A stretch of 64,000 nucleotides of DNA. It comes from an uncultured Oscillospiraceae bacterium (GTDB taxonomy: Bacteria > Bacillota > Clostridia > Oscillospirales > Oscillospiraceae). Below the pieces are notes generated by a model, which saw only the letters and a list, made by a program, of their open reading frames with translations, had not been told where the DNA came from and made no database searches. Below are positions 1 to 6,953 of the stretch, in pieces. The first letter of the stretch is position 1. Every line of letters starts with the position of its first letter. The DNA lies in contig CAKTEQ010000003.1 in the NCBI GenBank assembly GCA_934552825.1, forward strand, positions 186,001 through 250,000. Direction: 5' to 3'. Both the position numbers and the translations under genes were made by a program.

Positions 1-273
1 GCCGATATAGACACCCTTGACCCCAGCGTCCGGGACTTTGAGCCCCACAGAGCGCTGGACGGCGGCGAGGACGGGCTGAAGTTTTATCGGGCGATCACAG
101 CGAATTACAAGGACAGGCTCAAGACCGGCGGGCACATGCTCTTTGAGGTGGGCATAGGTCAGGCGGAGGATGTGAAGAAAATAATGGCCTCGGAGGGCTT
201 CACTGATATATGCGTCGTTAAAGACACGGCTGATATTGACAGAGTAGTCATTGGGCAATATATTGGACAGTGA
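1..273 (+). CDS. prmC: Release factor glutamine methyltransferase PrmC, C-terminal part
   Basis: The window opens inside a gene whose last 90 codons are visible, ending at a TGA at 271-273. The residues include the PrmC/HemK signature VRDFEPHRALDGGEDGL followed by FYR, part of the substrate-side region of the N5-glutamine methyltransferase family that modifies the GGQ glutamine of peptide release factors RF1 and RF2. The SAM-binding half and NPPY motif would lie upstream, outside the window. It is followed by a short gap and recA on the same strand. The identity is well supported by the motif and the end position, although the truncation prevents checking the catalytic motif. Confidence 0.88.
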   Translation, partial: ADIDTLDPSVRDFEPHRALDGGEDGLKFYRAITANYKDRLKTGGHMLFEVGIGQAEDVKKIMASEGFTDICVVKDTADIDRVVIGQYIGQ

Positions 274-364
274 CCGTGCTATTATAAAGCCAAGACCACC
301 GGAGCGGGGGTCATTACACGGCGGCGCAGACGGTGCGTCGTAGACAGGAAAGGAATTTTGAGTT

Positions 365-1444
365 ATGGAACGGAACATTGAAAAGCAGAAAGCCCTGGAC
401 ACGGTGATGGGTCAGATAGAGAAAGCCTACGGCAAAGGCAGCATAATGCGCCTGGGGGACAGCGCGAACATAAACGTCGAGTTTGTGCCCACGGGTTCCC
501 TGTCCCTGGATCTGGCGCTGGGCATCGGCGGTGTACCCAAGGGAAGAATAATCGAGATATACGGCCCCGAGTCCTCCGGTAAAACGACGCTCGCCCTGCA
601 CATAGCGGCGCAGGTCCAGAAGAGCGGCGGGGAAGCTGCCTTCGTAGACGCGGAGCACGCCCTTGACCCCACATATGCCCGCGCTCTCGGCGTGGATATT
701 GAAAGTCTGCTCATCTCCCAGCCGGACACTGGAGAGCAGGCGCTGGAGATAACCGAGGCGCTTGTGCGTTCCGGAGCTATCGACATAGTAGTCGTCGACT
801 CGGTCGCGGCGCTGGTGCCGAAGGCTGAGATAGAGGGCGATATGGGCGACAGCTTTGTGGGCCTTCACGCGAGACTCATGTCCCAGGCGCTGAGAAAGCT
901 TGCCGGTGCCATTGCAAAGACGAACTGCATCGTAGTGTTCATCAACCAGCTGCGCGAAAAGATCGGCGTAATGTACGGCAACCCGGAGGTGACGACGGGC
1001 GGCAGAGCCTTGAAGTTCTATGCCAGCGTCCGCATCGACGTGCGCCGCACGGAGGCCCTCAAGTCCGGCGGCGAGATCATAGGCAACAGGACGAGGGCAA
1101 AGATAGTTAAGAACAAGGTCGCGCCCCCCTTCAGAGAGGCGGAGTTCGACATTATGTACGGCGAGGGCATTTCCAAGCTTGGAGAACTCATCGACCTGGG
1201 TGTGAAGCTCGATCTTGTCCAGAAGAGCGGCTCCTGGTTCAACATGGGCGATATGCGTCTCGGCCAGGGCAGGGACAACGCAAAGCAGTTTTTGAAGGAG
1301 CATCCGGATGTGGCGGAAAAGCTGGAAGCGGATATAAGAAAGAACTCCTTCAAGCTCATGTCCGCCCAGTCAAAGGCGGCGGCTGTGGCCGCGGGGCGTG
1401 TGGTGGATATTTCCGCCGACGACTTCGACGATGAAGATAAGTAA
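365..1444 (+). CDS. recA: Recombinase RecA
   Basis: 359 residues, close to the usual RecA length. It polymerises on single-stranded DNA for strand exchange and stimulates LexA-type autocleavage. The Walker A motif GPESSGKT is at residues 67-74, and VVVDSVAALVPKAEIEGD and the FINQLREKIGVMYGNPE region are typical of RecA. The C-terminus is acidic (DDFDDEDK), as expected. The ATG is preceded by an AAAGGA ribosome site about ten bases upstream. recX begins inside its last codons, so the two are translationally coupled. I looked for a Firmicute LexA box between prmC and recA and saw none that was convincing. Confidence 0.98.
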   Translation: MERNIEKQKALDTVMGQIEKAYGKGSIMRLGDSANINVEFVPTGSLSLDLALGIGGVPKGRIIEIYGPESSGKTTLALHIAAQVQKSGGEAAFVDAEHALDPTYARALGVDIESLLISQPDTGEQALEITEALVRSGAIDIVVVDSVAALVPKAEIEGDMGDSFVGLHARLMSQALRKLAGAIAKTNCIVVFINQLREKIGVMYGNPEVTTGGRALKFYASVRIDVRRTEALKSGGEIIGNRTRAKIVKNKVAPPFREAEFDIMYGEGISKLGELIDLGVKLDLVQKSGSWFNMGDMRLGQGRDNAKQFLKEHPDVAEKLEADIRKNSFKLMSAQSKAAAVAAGRVVDISADDFDDEDK

Positions 1445-2042
1445 TCTGAAAAGAACAAAGGACGGTGCCGTCAGAGTTGAACTCGAGGACGGCGCCGCCT
1501 TTCGCGTGAGTGACGGCGCTGTGCTGGAGCTGGGGCTCTGCCGAGGGCTTGAGCTGGACGGGGACGGATACGCGGCGCTCAGGAAAGCCGCCGGGCGGGA
1601 GAGCAGCCGTGCTTACGCGCTGCGCACAGTGAGCCGGAGGGCGCTCTCTGAAAAGGAGCTGCGCCGCAAGCTGGAGGACCGGGGCTGCGAGGAGCGGGAG
1701 ACGGAGGAGATAATCCTGTGGCTGCGCACCCTCGGCGCCGTGAACGACGGGCTTCTCGCGGAAAATCTCGCCCGCCATTACAGCCAGAAGAGCTACGGCA
1801 GGCGGGGCATCGCGGCGGAGCTGCGGAAGCGGGGCATACCCGAGGAGGCGGCCCGGCGGGCGATAGAAGAAACGGAAACGGATAATACCGGCATTGACGC
1901 TTTCGTGGCGGCGAAGCTGCGGGGAAAGACGCCGGACAGGAAGGACCTCAGCCGGGTGGCGCAGATGCTGCTCAGGCGGGGCCATGGATGGAACGATATC
2001 AAAGACGCCCTCGGGCGATATGAAAGGGATCTGGAGGAATAG
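1431..2042 (+). CDS. recX: Regulatory protein RecX
   Basis: 203 residues from the ATG at 1431, which lies inside the end of recA (14-base overlap). A frame start further upstream, at 1398, would run deep into recA and is less likely. Members bind RecA filaments and modulate their activity. The sequence shows the three-helix RecX repeats: SRRALSEKELRRKLEDRG, YGRRGIAAELRKRGIPEE and a third C-terminal repeat ending LLRRGHGWNDIKDAL. Position directly after recA is the classic arrangement. It is followed after two bases by rimO. Confidence 0.93.
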   Translation: MKISNLKRTKDGAVRVELEDGAAFRVSDGAVLELGLCRGLELDGDGYAALRKAAGRESSRAYALRTVSRRALSEKELRRKLEDRGCEERETEEIILWLRTLGAVNDGLLAENLARHYSQKSYGRRGIAAELRKRGIPEEAARRAIEETETDNTGIDAFVAAKLRGKTPDRKDLSRVAQMLLRRGHGWNDIKDALGRYERDLEE

Positions 2043-2044
2043 CC

Positions 2045-3370
2045 TTGAACAAAGTATTGATGGTCTCACTGGGCTGCGCAAAGAACCTGGTGAACAGCGA
2101 ACAGATGCTGTATCTGCTCAAGCAGGCGGGATATGAGATCGTAAACGAGCCGGGTGAGGCGGACGTGGCTGTTGTGAACACCTGCGGGTTTATCGACAGC
2201 GCCGTCTCGGAAGCCATCGATAAAATACTCGAGCTTGTGGACTATAAGCGCTATGCGGGGCTGAAGAGCATTGTCGTGACGGGCTGCATGACAGAGCGCT
2301 TCAGGGAGCAGGTCCTGAATGAAATGCCGGAGATAGACGGCATCCTTGGCACCGGGCGGTACAGCGATATCGTCCAGGCTGTGGAGGAGTCCCTCGCGGG
2401 GGAGAAACCGGAGAAATTCGGGAATATCGACGCTCCCGTGGACGAGGTGGAGCGCATAGTCTCTACCCCGACCCACTACGCATATATTAAGATAGCGGAG
2501 GGCTGCGACAACCGCTGCTCTTACTGCGTCATCCCCTCCCTGAGAGGCAAATTCCGCAGCCGTCCCATGGAGAATATTCTCCGGGAGGCGGAGGAGCTGG
2601 CAAAGTCAGGCGTGAAGGAGCTTATAGTCGTGGCCCAGGACATCACACGCTACGGCACGGATATTGACGGCAGGCGCCATCTCGCGGAGCTTACCCGCAG
2701 GATCTGCCGGATTGACGGCATCCGCTGGGTGCGCCTGCACTATCTCTACCCCGACGAGATAACAGATGAGCTCATCGAGACCATACGCGATGAGGAAAAG
2801 GTGGTCAAATACCTGGATATACCCATCCAGCACATCAACGACGGTATCCTCAAGGCCATGAACCGGAGAGGCAGCGGCGCGGAGATACGCGCTCTCTTCA
2901 AGAAGCTGAAGGCGGAGATACCCGGCCTTGTGCTGCGCACGAGTCTCATCTGCGGCCTGCCCGGCGAGGGAGAGGCGGAGTTTGAAGAGCTGTGCGACTT
3001 TCTGCGGGAGGAGCGCCTGCCGAGAGTTGGCGCGTTCAGCTTTTCCCCCCAGGAGGGCACGCCCGCGGCGTCCATGCCCGGTCAGGCGGACAGCGACACC
3101 GTGAAAAAAAGAGTGCAGTTGATTATTGACTTGCAATCTGATATTATGGACGAGTATAATGAATCCTGGCTCGGCAGAGAGACGGAGGTCATCTGCGACG
3201 GCACCGACCCAGAGACGGGAATGTACGTGGGCAGAACATATGCCGATTCCCCGGATATTGACGGGCGCGTCTATTTCACGGCGCAGGAGAGCGTTTCCCC
3301 CGGCGACATGCTCATGGTGAAGATTGAGGACGTTATGGACGGCGATCTGACAGGCAGTGCTGTCTTATAA
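2045..3370 (+). CDS. rimO: Ribosomal protein S12 methylthiotransferase RimO
   Basis: 441 residues. A radical-SAM methylthiotransferase that adds a methylthio group to an aspartate of ribosomal protein S12. N-terminal UPF0004 domain with cluster cysteines C11, C47 and C81. Radical-SAM motif C154-x3-C158-x2-C161 followed by VIPSLRGKFRSRP, the form typical of RimO rather than MiaB. C-terminal TRAM-like segment near residues 370-440. The start is a TTG placed seven bases after GGAGG, two bases after the recX stop, which favours co-translation with recA-recX. The next gene, pgsA, starts 22 bases downstream. Confidence 0.95.
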   Translation: MNKVLMVSLGCAKNLVNSEQMLYLLKQAGYEIVNEPGEADVAVVNTCGFIDSAVSEAIDKILELVDYKRYAGLKSIVVTGCMTERFREQVLNEMPEIDGILGTGRYSDIVQAVEESLAGEKPEKFGNIDAPVDEVERIVSTPTHYAYIKIAEGCDNRCSYCVIPSLRGKFRSRPMENILREAEELAKSGVKELIVVAQDITRYGTDIDGRRHLAELTRRICRIDGIRWVRLHYLYPDEITDELIETIRDEEKVVKYLDIPIQHINDGILKAMNRRGSGAEIRALFKKLKAEIPGLVLRTSLICGLPGEGEAEFEELCDFLREERLPRVGAFSFSPQEGTPAASMPGQADSDTVKKRVQLIIDLQSDIMDEYNESWLGRETEVICDGTDPETGMYVGRTYADSPDIDGRVYFTAQESVSPGDMLMVKIEDVMDGDLTGSAVL

Positions 3371-3392
3371 ATTTGGACGGTGAATACATAAT

Positions 3393-3941
3393 ATGAACAC
3401 GGCAAACAAGATCACAATACTCAGAATCATCATGATACCCATATTTGTGGTATTCATGCAGCTCGATTTTGCATATTCAAATATACTGGCTCTCATCATA
3501 TTCGCCATCGCGAGCCTTACAGACGCTGTGGACGGATATATTGCCCGGCACTATAACCAGGTGACGGATTTCGGCAAATTCCTGGATCCCCTGGCGGATA
3601 AGCTGCTTGTTACGGCGGCGATACTGTGCTTCGTGGGCTGGAGGCAGATGAGCAGCGTGATAGCCCTTGTGATAATAGCGAGAGAGTTTGCCGTCACCGG
3701 TCTGCGGCTCATAGCCGTGGGGCAGGGGAGAGTCATCGCTGCGGCGAAGAGCGGGAAGATCAAGACATTTTCCTCCATCGTGGCGCTGTGCGTAATGATG
3801 ACGGACCTCACCTGGGTAGAGATAATCCCGGGTGTGCTGAAGATAAACGATGTGGCGATACTCGTCATGCTCGTCACGACGCTCTGGTCGGGAATTGAGT
3901 ATTTCTGGAAGAACAGAGATGTTCTCTCCTGGAAGGGTTGA
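3393..3941 (+). CDS. pgsA: CDP-diacylglycerol-glycerol-3-phosphate 3-phosphatidyltransferase
   Basis: 182 residues, an integral membrane enzyme that makes phosphatidylglycerophosphate from CDP-diacylglycerol and glycerol-3-phosphate. The CDP-alcohol phosphotransferase signature is complete: DAVDGYIARHYNQVTDFGKF followed by LDPLADK. Several hydrophobic helices flank it. It is the last gene of the recA-recX-rimO-pgsA run. Its stop codon overlaps the -35 box of the promoter for the downstream T-box leader, so a new transcription unit starts immediately. Confidence 0.95.
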   Translation: MNTANKITILRIIMIPIFVVFMQLDFAYSNILALIIFAIASLTDAVDGYIARHYNQVTDFGKFLDPLADKLLVTAAILCFVGWRQMSSVIALVIIAREFAVTGLRLIAVGQGRVIAAAKSGKIKTFSSIVALCVMMTDLTWVEIIPGVLKINDVAILVMLVTTLWSGIEYFWKNRDVLSWKG

Positions 3942-3966
3942 CGTGTTCAGACATAGGTGATATAAT
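3938..3966 (+). promoter_or_regulatory. Sigma-A promoter for the T-box/cysE unit
   Basis: TTGACG at 3938-3943 and TATAAT at 3961-3966, separated by exactly 17 bases. The -35 box overlaps the pgsA stop codon. Transcription would start near 3973, giving a leader of about 250 bases before cysE. Confidence 0.8.
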
Positions 3967-3972
3967 ATGATG

Positions 3973-4217
3973 TCGGCTGAGACCGGGAAAAGTAACGGCA
4001 TACGCTCTCAAAGAGAGAAACGCTCCAGTGCTGAAAAGCGTTTTGTGCAGCGCCGCCGTGAAAATGCGCCCGTGAGCCTCCGGGGAGGAAATGCCCCGGC
4101 GCGGAGCTGCGTTAAAGCGGAAACCGGTATGTACGCCGGCGAGTGATAAACGAGAGTGGAACCGTGGTCAAATGCCGCCTCTCATGCCTAAGGGCGTGAG
4201 AGGCGTTATCTTTTTTT
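3973..4217 (+). promoter_or_regulatory. T-box riboswitch, cysteine specific
   Basis: The conserved T-box sequence is at 4152-4167 (GAGAGTGGAACCGTGG), matching the family core GGTGGNACCGCG apart from small changes. The Stem I AGAGAG bulge is near 4012-4020. The specifier loop reads GAAAATGCGCCC, with a TGC (Cys) codon at 4065-4067. A terminator follows at 4175-4217. Uncharged tRNA-Cys should stabilise the antiterminator and allow transcription into cysE and cysS. Both the specifier codon and the downstream genes point to cysteine. Confidence 0.92.
4175..4217 (+). terminator. T-box regulated terminator
   Basis: Stem CGCCTCTCA/TGAGAGGCG closes a short inner GCC/GGC helix and is followed by a run of seven T. 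It is the alternative to the T-box antiterminator and lies just upstream of the cysE ribosome site. Confidence 0.88.
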
Positions 4218-4227
4218 GGAGGAAGCT

Positions 4228-4866
4228 ATGTTCGACGAACTGAGAGAGACTATAAACGCATACAAAGCCAGAGATCCGGCGGCGAGATCGACTCTGGAGA
4301 TATTGCTCCTCTACCCGGGCATCCGGGCGGTGCGCAGCCATAGAAAGGCGAACTGGTGTTATAGACATAACCTGAAATTCCTTGCCCGGTATATATCCCA
4401 GCGCTGCCGTCATAAGACAGGCATAGAGATACACCCCGGGGCTACTATCGGGCGGCGCCTCGTCATCGACCATGGCATGGGTATAGTCATAGGTGAGACC
4501 GCCGAGGTAGGGGACGATGTGCTCCTCTATCAGGGCGTCACCCTTGGGGGCACCGGCAAGGACCAGGGCAAGCGCCACCCGACCATAGGCAACAACGTCA
4601 TGGTTGGCTCCGGAGCAAAGGTGCTCGGTCCCTTCAAGGTCGGGGATAATTCCCGCATCGCGGCGAACGCTGTGGTGCTGAAGGAAGTGCCGCCCAACAG
4701 TACGGCGGTCGGCGTGCCCGCGCGGATAGTGCGCATAGCCGGTGAAAACGTGAATTACGCCAGCGAGGTGGATCAGATCAACGTAACGGACCCCGTCGCC
4801 CTGGAGCTGAGCGCCTTGCAGGGACAGCTTGAGATAATCGAGAAGAAAATGGAGGATAAGAAATGA
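4228..4866 (+). CDS. cysE: Serine O-acetyltransferase
   Basis: 212 residues from the ATG at 4228, which has GGAGG seven bases upstream. A TTG four codons earlier would overlap that ribosome site and is rejected. The enzyme converts serine and acetyl-CoA to O-acetylserine, the precursor of cysteine. The left-handed beta-helix hexapeptide repeats are visible: IEIHPGATIGRRLVIDHGMG, VIGETAEVGDDVLLYQGVTL, then GGTGK. The DHGMGIVIGETA and GGTGKDQGKRHP active-site stretches are intact. It overlaps cysS by an ATGA and is controlled by the upstream Cys T-box. Confidence 0.96.
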   Translation: MFDELRETINAYKARDPAARSTLEILLLYPGIRAVRSHRKANWCYRHNLKFLARYISQRCRHKTGIEIHPGATIGRRLVIDHGMGIVIGETAEVGDDVLLYQGVTLGGTGKDQGKRHPTIGNNVMVGSGAKVLGPFKVGDNSRIAANAVVLKEVPPNSTAVGVPARIVRIAGENVNYASEVDQINVTDPVALELSALQGQLEIIEKKMEDKK

Positions 4867-6266
4867 AGATCTTCAATTCAATGACAAATAAGCTCGAGGA
4901 ATTCGTGCCCATCGAACCGGGCAAGGTGCGTATGTACGCCTGCGGTCCCACGGTTTATAACTACATCCACGTGGGCAACGCCCGCCCCATAATCATGTTC
5001 GATACCCTGCGCCGCTATCTGGAGTTCAGGGGCTATGACGTTACCTTCGTGCAAAACTTCACTGATGTGGACGATAAGATAATCAAGAAGGCGAACGAGG
5101 AGGGCGTGACCTCCAAGGAGATCGCCGAGAAGTATATAGACGAGTACTATACAGACGCCCGTGCCCTTGGCGTCCGGGACGCTACGATACACCCGAGGGC
5201 GACGGAGAATATCGACCAGATAATCCAGCTCATCCAGACCCTTATCGACAAGGGCTATGCCTATCCCGTGAACGGTGACGTGTATTACCGCACGAACAAG
5301 TTCAAGGATTACGGCAAGCTCTCCCACCAGCCTCTGGACGATCTGCGCGCCGGCGCCCGCATAGACGTGGCGGATATCAAGGAGGACCCCATGGATTTCG
5401 CCCTCTGGAAGGCGGCGAAGCCCGGCGAGCCCTACTGGGAGTCACCCTGGGGCAAGGGACGGCCCGGCTGGCACATCGAGTGCTCTGCCATGAGTAACCG
5501 CTATCTGGGCAAGACCATTGATATCCACTGCGGCGGTCAGGACCTCCAGTTCCCCCATCACGAAAATGAGATCGCCCAGAGCGAGGCGGCAAACGGCTGC
5601 AAATTCGTCAATTACTGGATGCATAATGGCTTCATAAGCATAGACAATAAAAAGATGTCAAAGTCCCTCGGCAACTTCTTCACCGTCCGGGAGGCGGCGG
5701 AGAAATACGGCTATGAGACTATACGCTATTTCATGCTCTCCGCCCATTACCGCACGCCTCTCAACTATTCCGGGGAAATACTCATGCAGGCCAAGGCCGC
5801 TCTTGAGCGCCTCTATACCACGGCTAATAACCTGGATTTCCTGGGTAAAAACGGATATGGCGACGAGATGACGGAAAAGGAGCAGGAGTTCATAGACGGT
5901 CTTGAGAAGTACGAGACGCGCTTCTGCGAGGCCATGGATGATGATTTCAATACGGCGGACGCCCTCGCCGACATATTCGACATGGCGAGAGAGATAAACG
6001 CTGCCACAAACGACCAGAACAAGCCCTCGAAGCCCTTCGCGAAGAAGTGCCTTGAGAAGTTCACAGAGCTTACCGACGTGCTCGGCCTGCTCTATAACCG
6101 CGGCAAGGACGATATCGACAGCGATATCGAAGCCAAGATCGAGGCACGCCAGAAGGCGAGAAAGGAAAAGAACTTCGCCGAGGCGGACAGGATAAGAGAC
6201 GAGCTTAAGGCTCAGGGCATTATCCTTGAGGATACGCCCCAGGGGGTAAAATGGAAAAGAGCGTAA
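4863..6266 (+). CDS. cysS: Cysteinyl-tRNA synthetase
   Basis: 467 residues. A class I aminoacyl-tRNA synthetase. The HIGH-type motif is HVGNARP in YNYIHVGNARPIIMFD, and the KMSKS motif is KKMSKSLGNFF. Zinc-site residues appear in MYACGPTVYN, GWHIECSAM and HCGGQDLQFPHHENE. It is translationally coupled to cysE (ATGA overlap), which fits joint control by the Cys T-box. The C-terminal helical tail ends KAQGIILEDTPQGVKWKR, the usual family ending. The DUF2461 gene begins inside its last codons. Confidence 0.98.
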   Translation: MKIFNSMTNKLEEFVPIEPGKVRMYACGPTVYNYIHVGNARPIIMFDTLRRYLEFRGYDVTFVQNFTDVDDKIIKKANEEGVTSKEIAEKYIDEYYTDARALGVRDATIHPRATENIDQIIQLIQTLIDKGYAYPVNGDVYYRTNKFKDYGKLSHQPLDDLRAGARIDVADIKEDPMDFALWKAAKPGEPYWESPWGKGRPGWHIECSAMSNRYLGKTIDIHCGGQDLQFPHHENEIAQSEAANGCKFVNYWMHNGFISIDNKKMSKSLGNFFTVREAAEKYGYETIRYFMLSAHYRTPLNYSGEILMQAKAALERLYTTANNLDFLGKNGYGDEMTEKEQEFIDGLEKYETRFCEAMDDDFNTADALADIFDMAREINAATNDQNKPSKPFAKKCLEKFTELTDVLGLLYNRGKDDIDSDIEAKIEARQKARKEKNFAEADRIRDELKAQGIILEDTPQGVKWKRA

Positions 6267-6931
6267 AGAAATTCACCGGATACACCGAGCGGACAGAGAA
6301 ATTTCTCTGGGGTATAAGCCTTAATAACAACAGGGAATGGTTCCTGGAGCATAAGCAGGAGTATACGGACAGTCTTTACGAGCCCACAAAGGCGCTGACA
6401 CATGAAGTGTGGCAGCGCCTTGAGGGTTCTCTGAGCTTTGACAGCTCATGCCGCTGCTCCCGGATATACAGGGATGCCCGCAGGCTCCATGGAAGAGGAC
6501 CGTATAAGGACAGAATGTGGTTCACGATAAGCCGCAGCCGCCAGTGGGTGGAGGAGCCGGTGTTCTATTTTGAGATACGTCCGGACGGCGCGGAATACGG
6601 TCTGGGCTGCTATGACATGAAGGCTGCGACGCTGGAGCGGATGCGCCGGATAATTGACGCGAATCCCGCCCGGGTGGAGAGCCTGCTGGAAAACACGCTG
6701 GAGAGCGGGATCTTCACCCTATACGGCGAGGATTATAAAAGGCCCAAGGGGGTTTTTGACAGCAGCCTTGGAATGCTGTACAATAAGAAAAAATTCGGCT
6801 TCACCCATGTAATGAAGTGGGGGCGGGAGCTTATGAGCAAAAAGCTCTCGGAGCGCATGGCACAGGATTTTAAGACCCTCGTGCCGATGCTGGATTTCAT
6901 GCTGGAATTTACCTCATTTGAAGATGAATGA
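6251..6931 (+). CDS. DUF2461 family protein
   Basis: 226 residues. Matches the DUF2461 (TIGR02453-like) pattern: an early LWGISLNNNREWFLEHKQEY segment, then CRCSRIYRDAR and GPYKDRMWFTIS, as in the family motif of conserved Asn-Asn-x-x-x-Trp-Phe and Arg-Asp. The biochemical role of the family is unknown to me. It overlaps the end of cysS by 16 bases and is followed about 22 bases later by polA, so it is probably co-transcribed with both. No signal peptide or membrane segment is visible. Confidence 0.8.
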   Translation: MEKSVKKFTGYTERTEKFLWGISLNNNREWFLEHKQEYTDSLYEPTKALTHEVWQRLEGSLSFDSSCRCSRIYRDARRLHGRGPYKDRMWFTISRSRQWVEEPVFYFEIRPDGAEYGLGCYDMKAATLERMRRIIDANPARVESLLENTLESGIFTLYGEDYKRPKGVFDSSLGMLYNKKKFGFTHVMKWGRELMSKKLSERMAQDFKTLVPMLDFMLEFTSFEDE

Positions 6932-6953
6932 GGAGAAACAAGGAGAGATGATG

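Noticed and set aside
274..364. LexA box before recA
   Set aside because: I found no convincing GAAC-N4-GTTC dyad upstream of the recA start.
314..1303. Long open frame antisense to recA
   Set aside because: It lies entirely opposite recA, has no family features and reflects the high GC third-position bias of the real gene.
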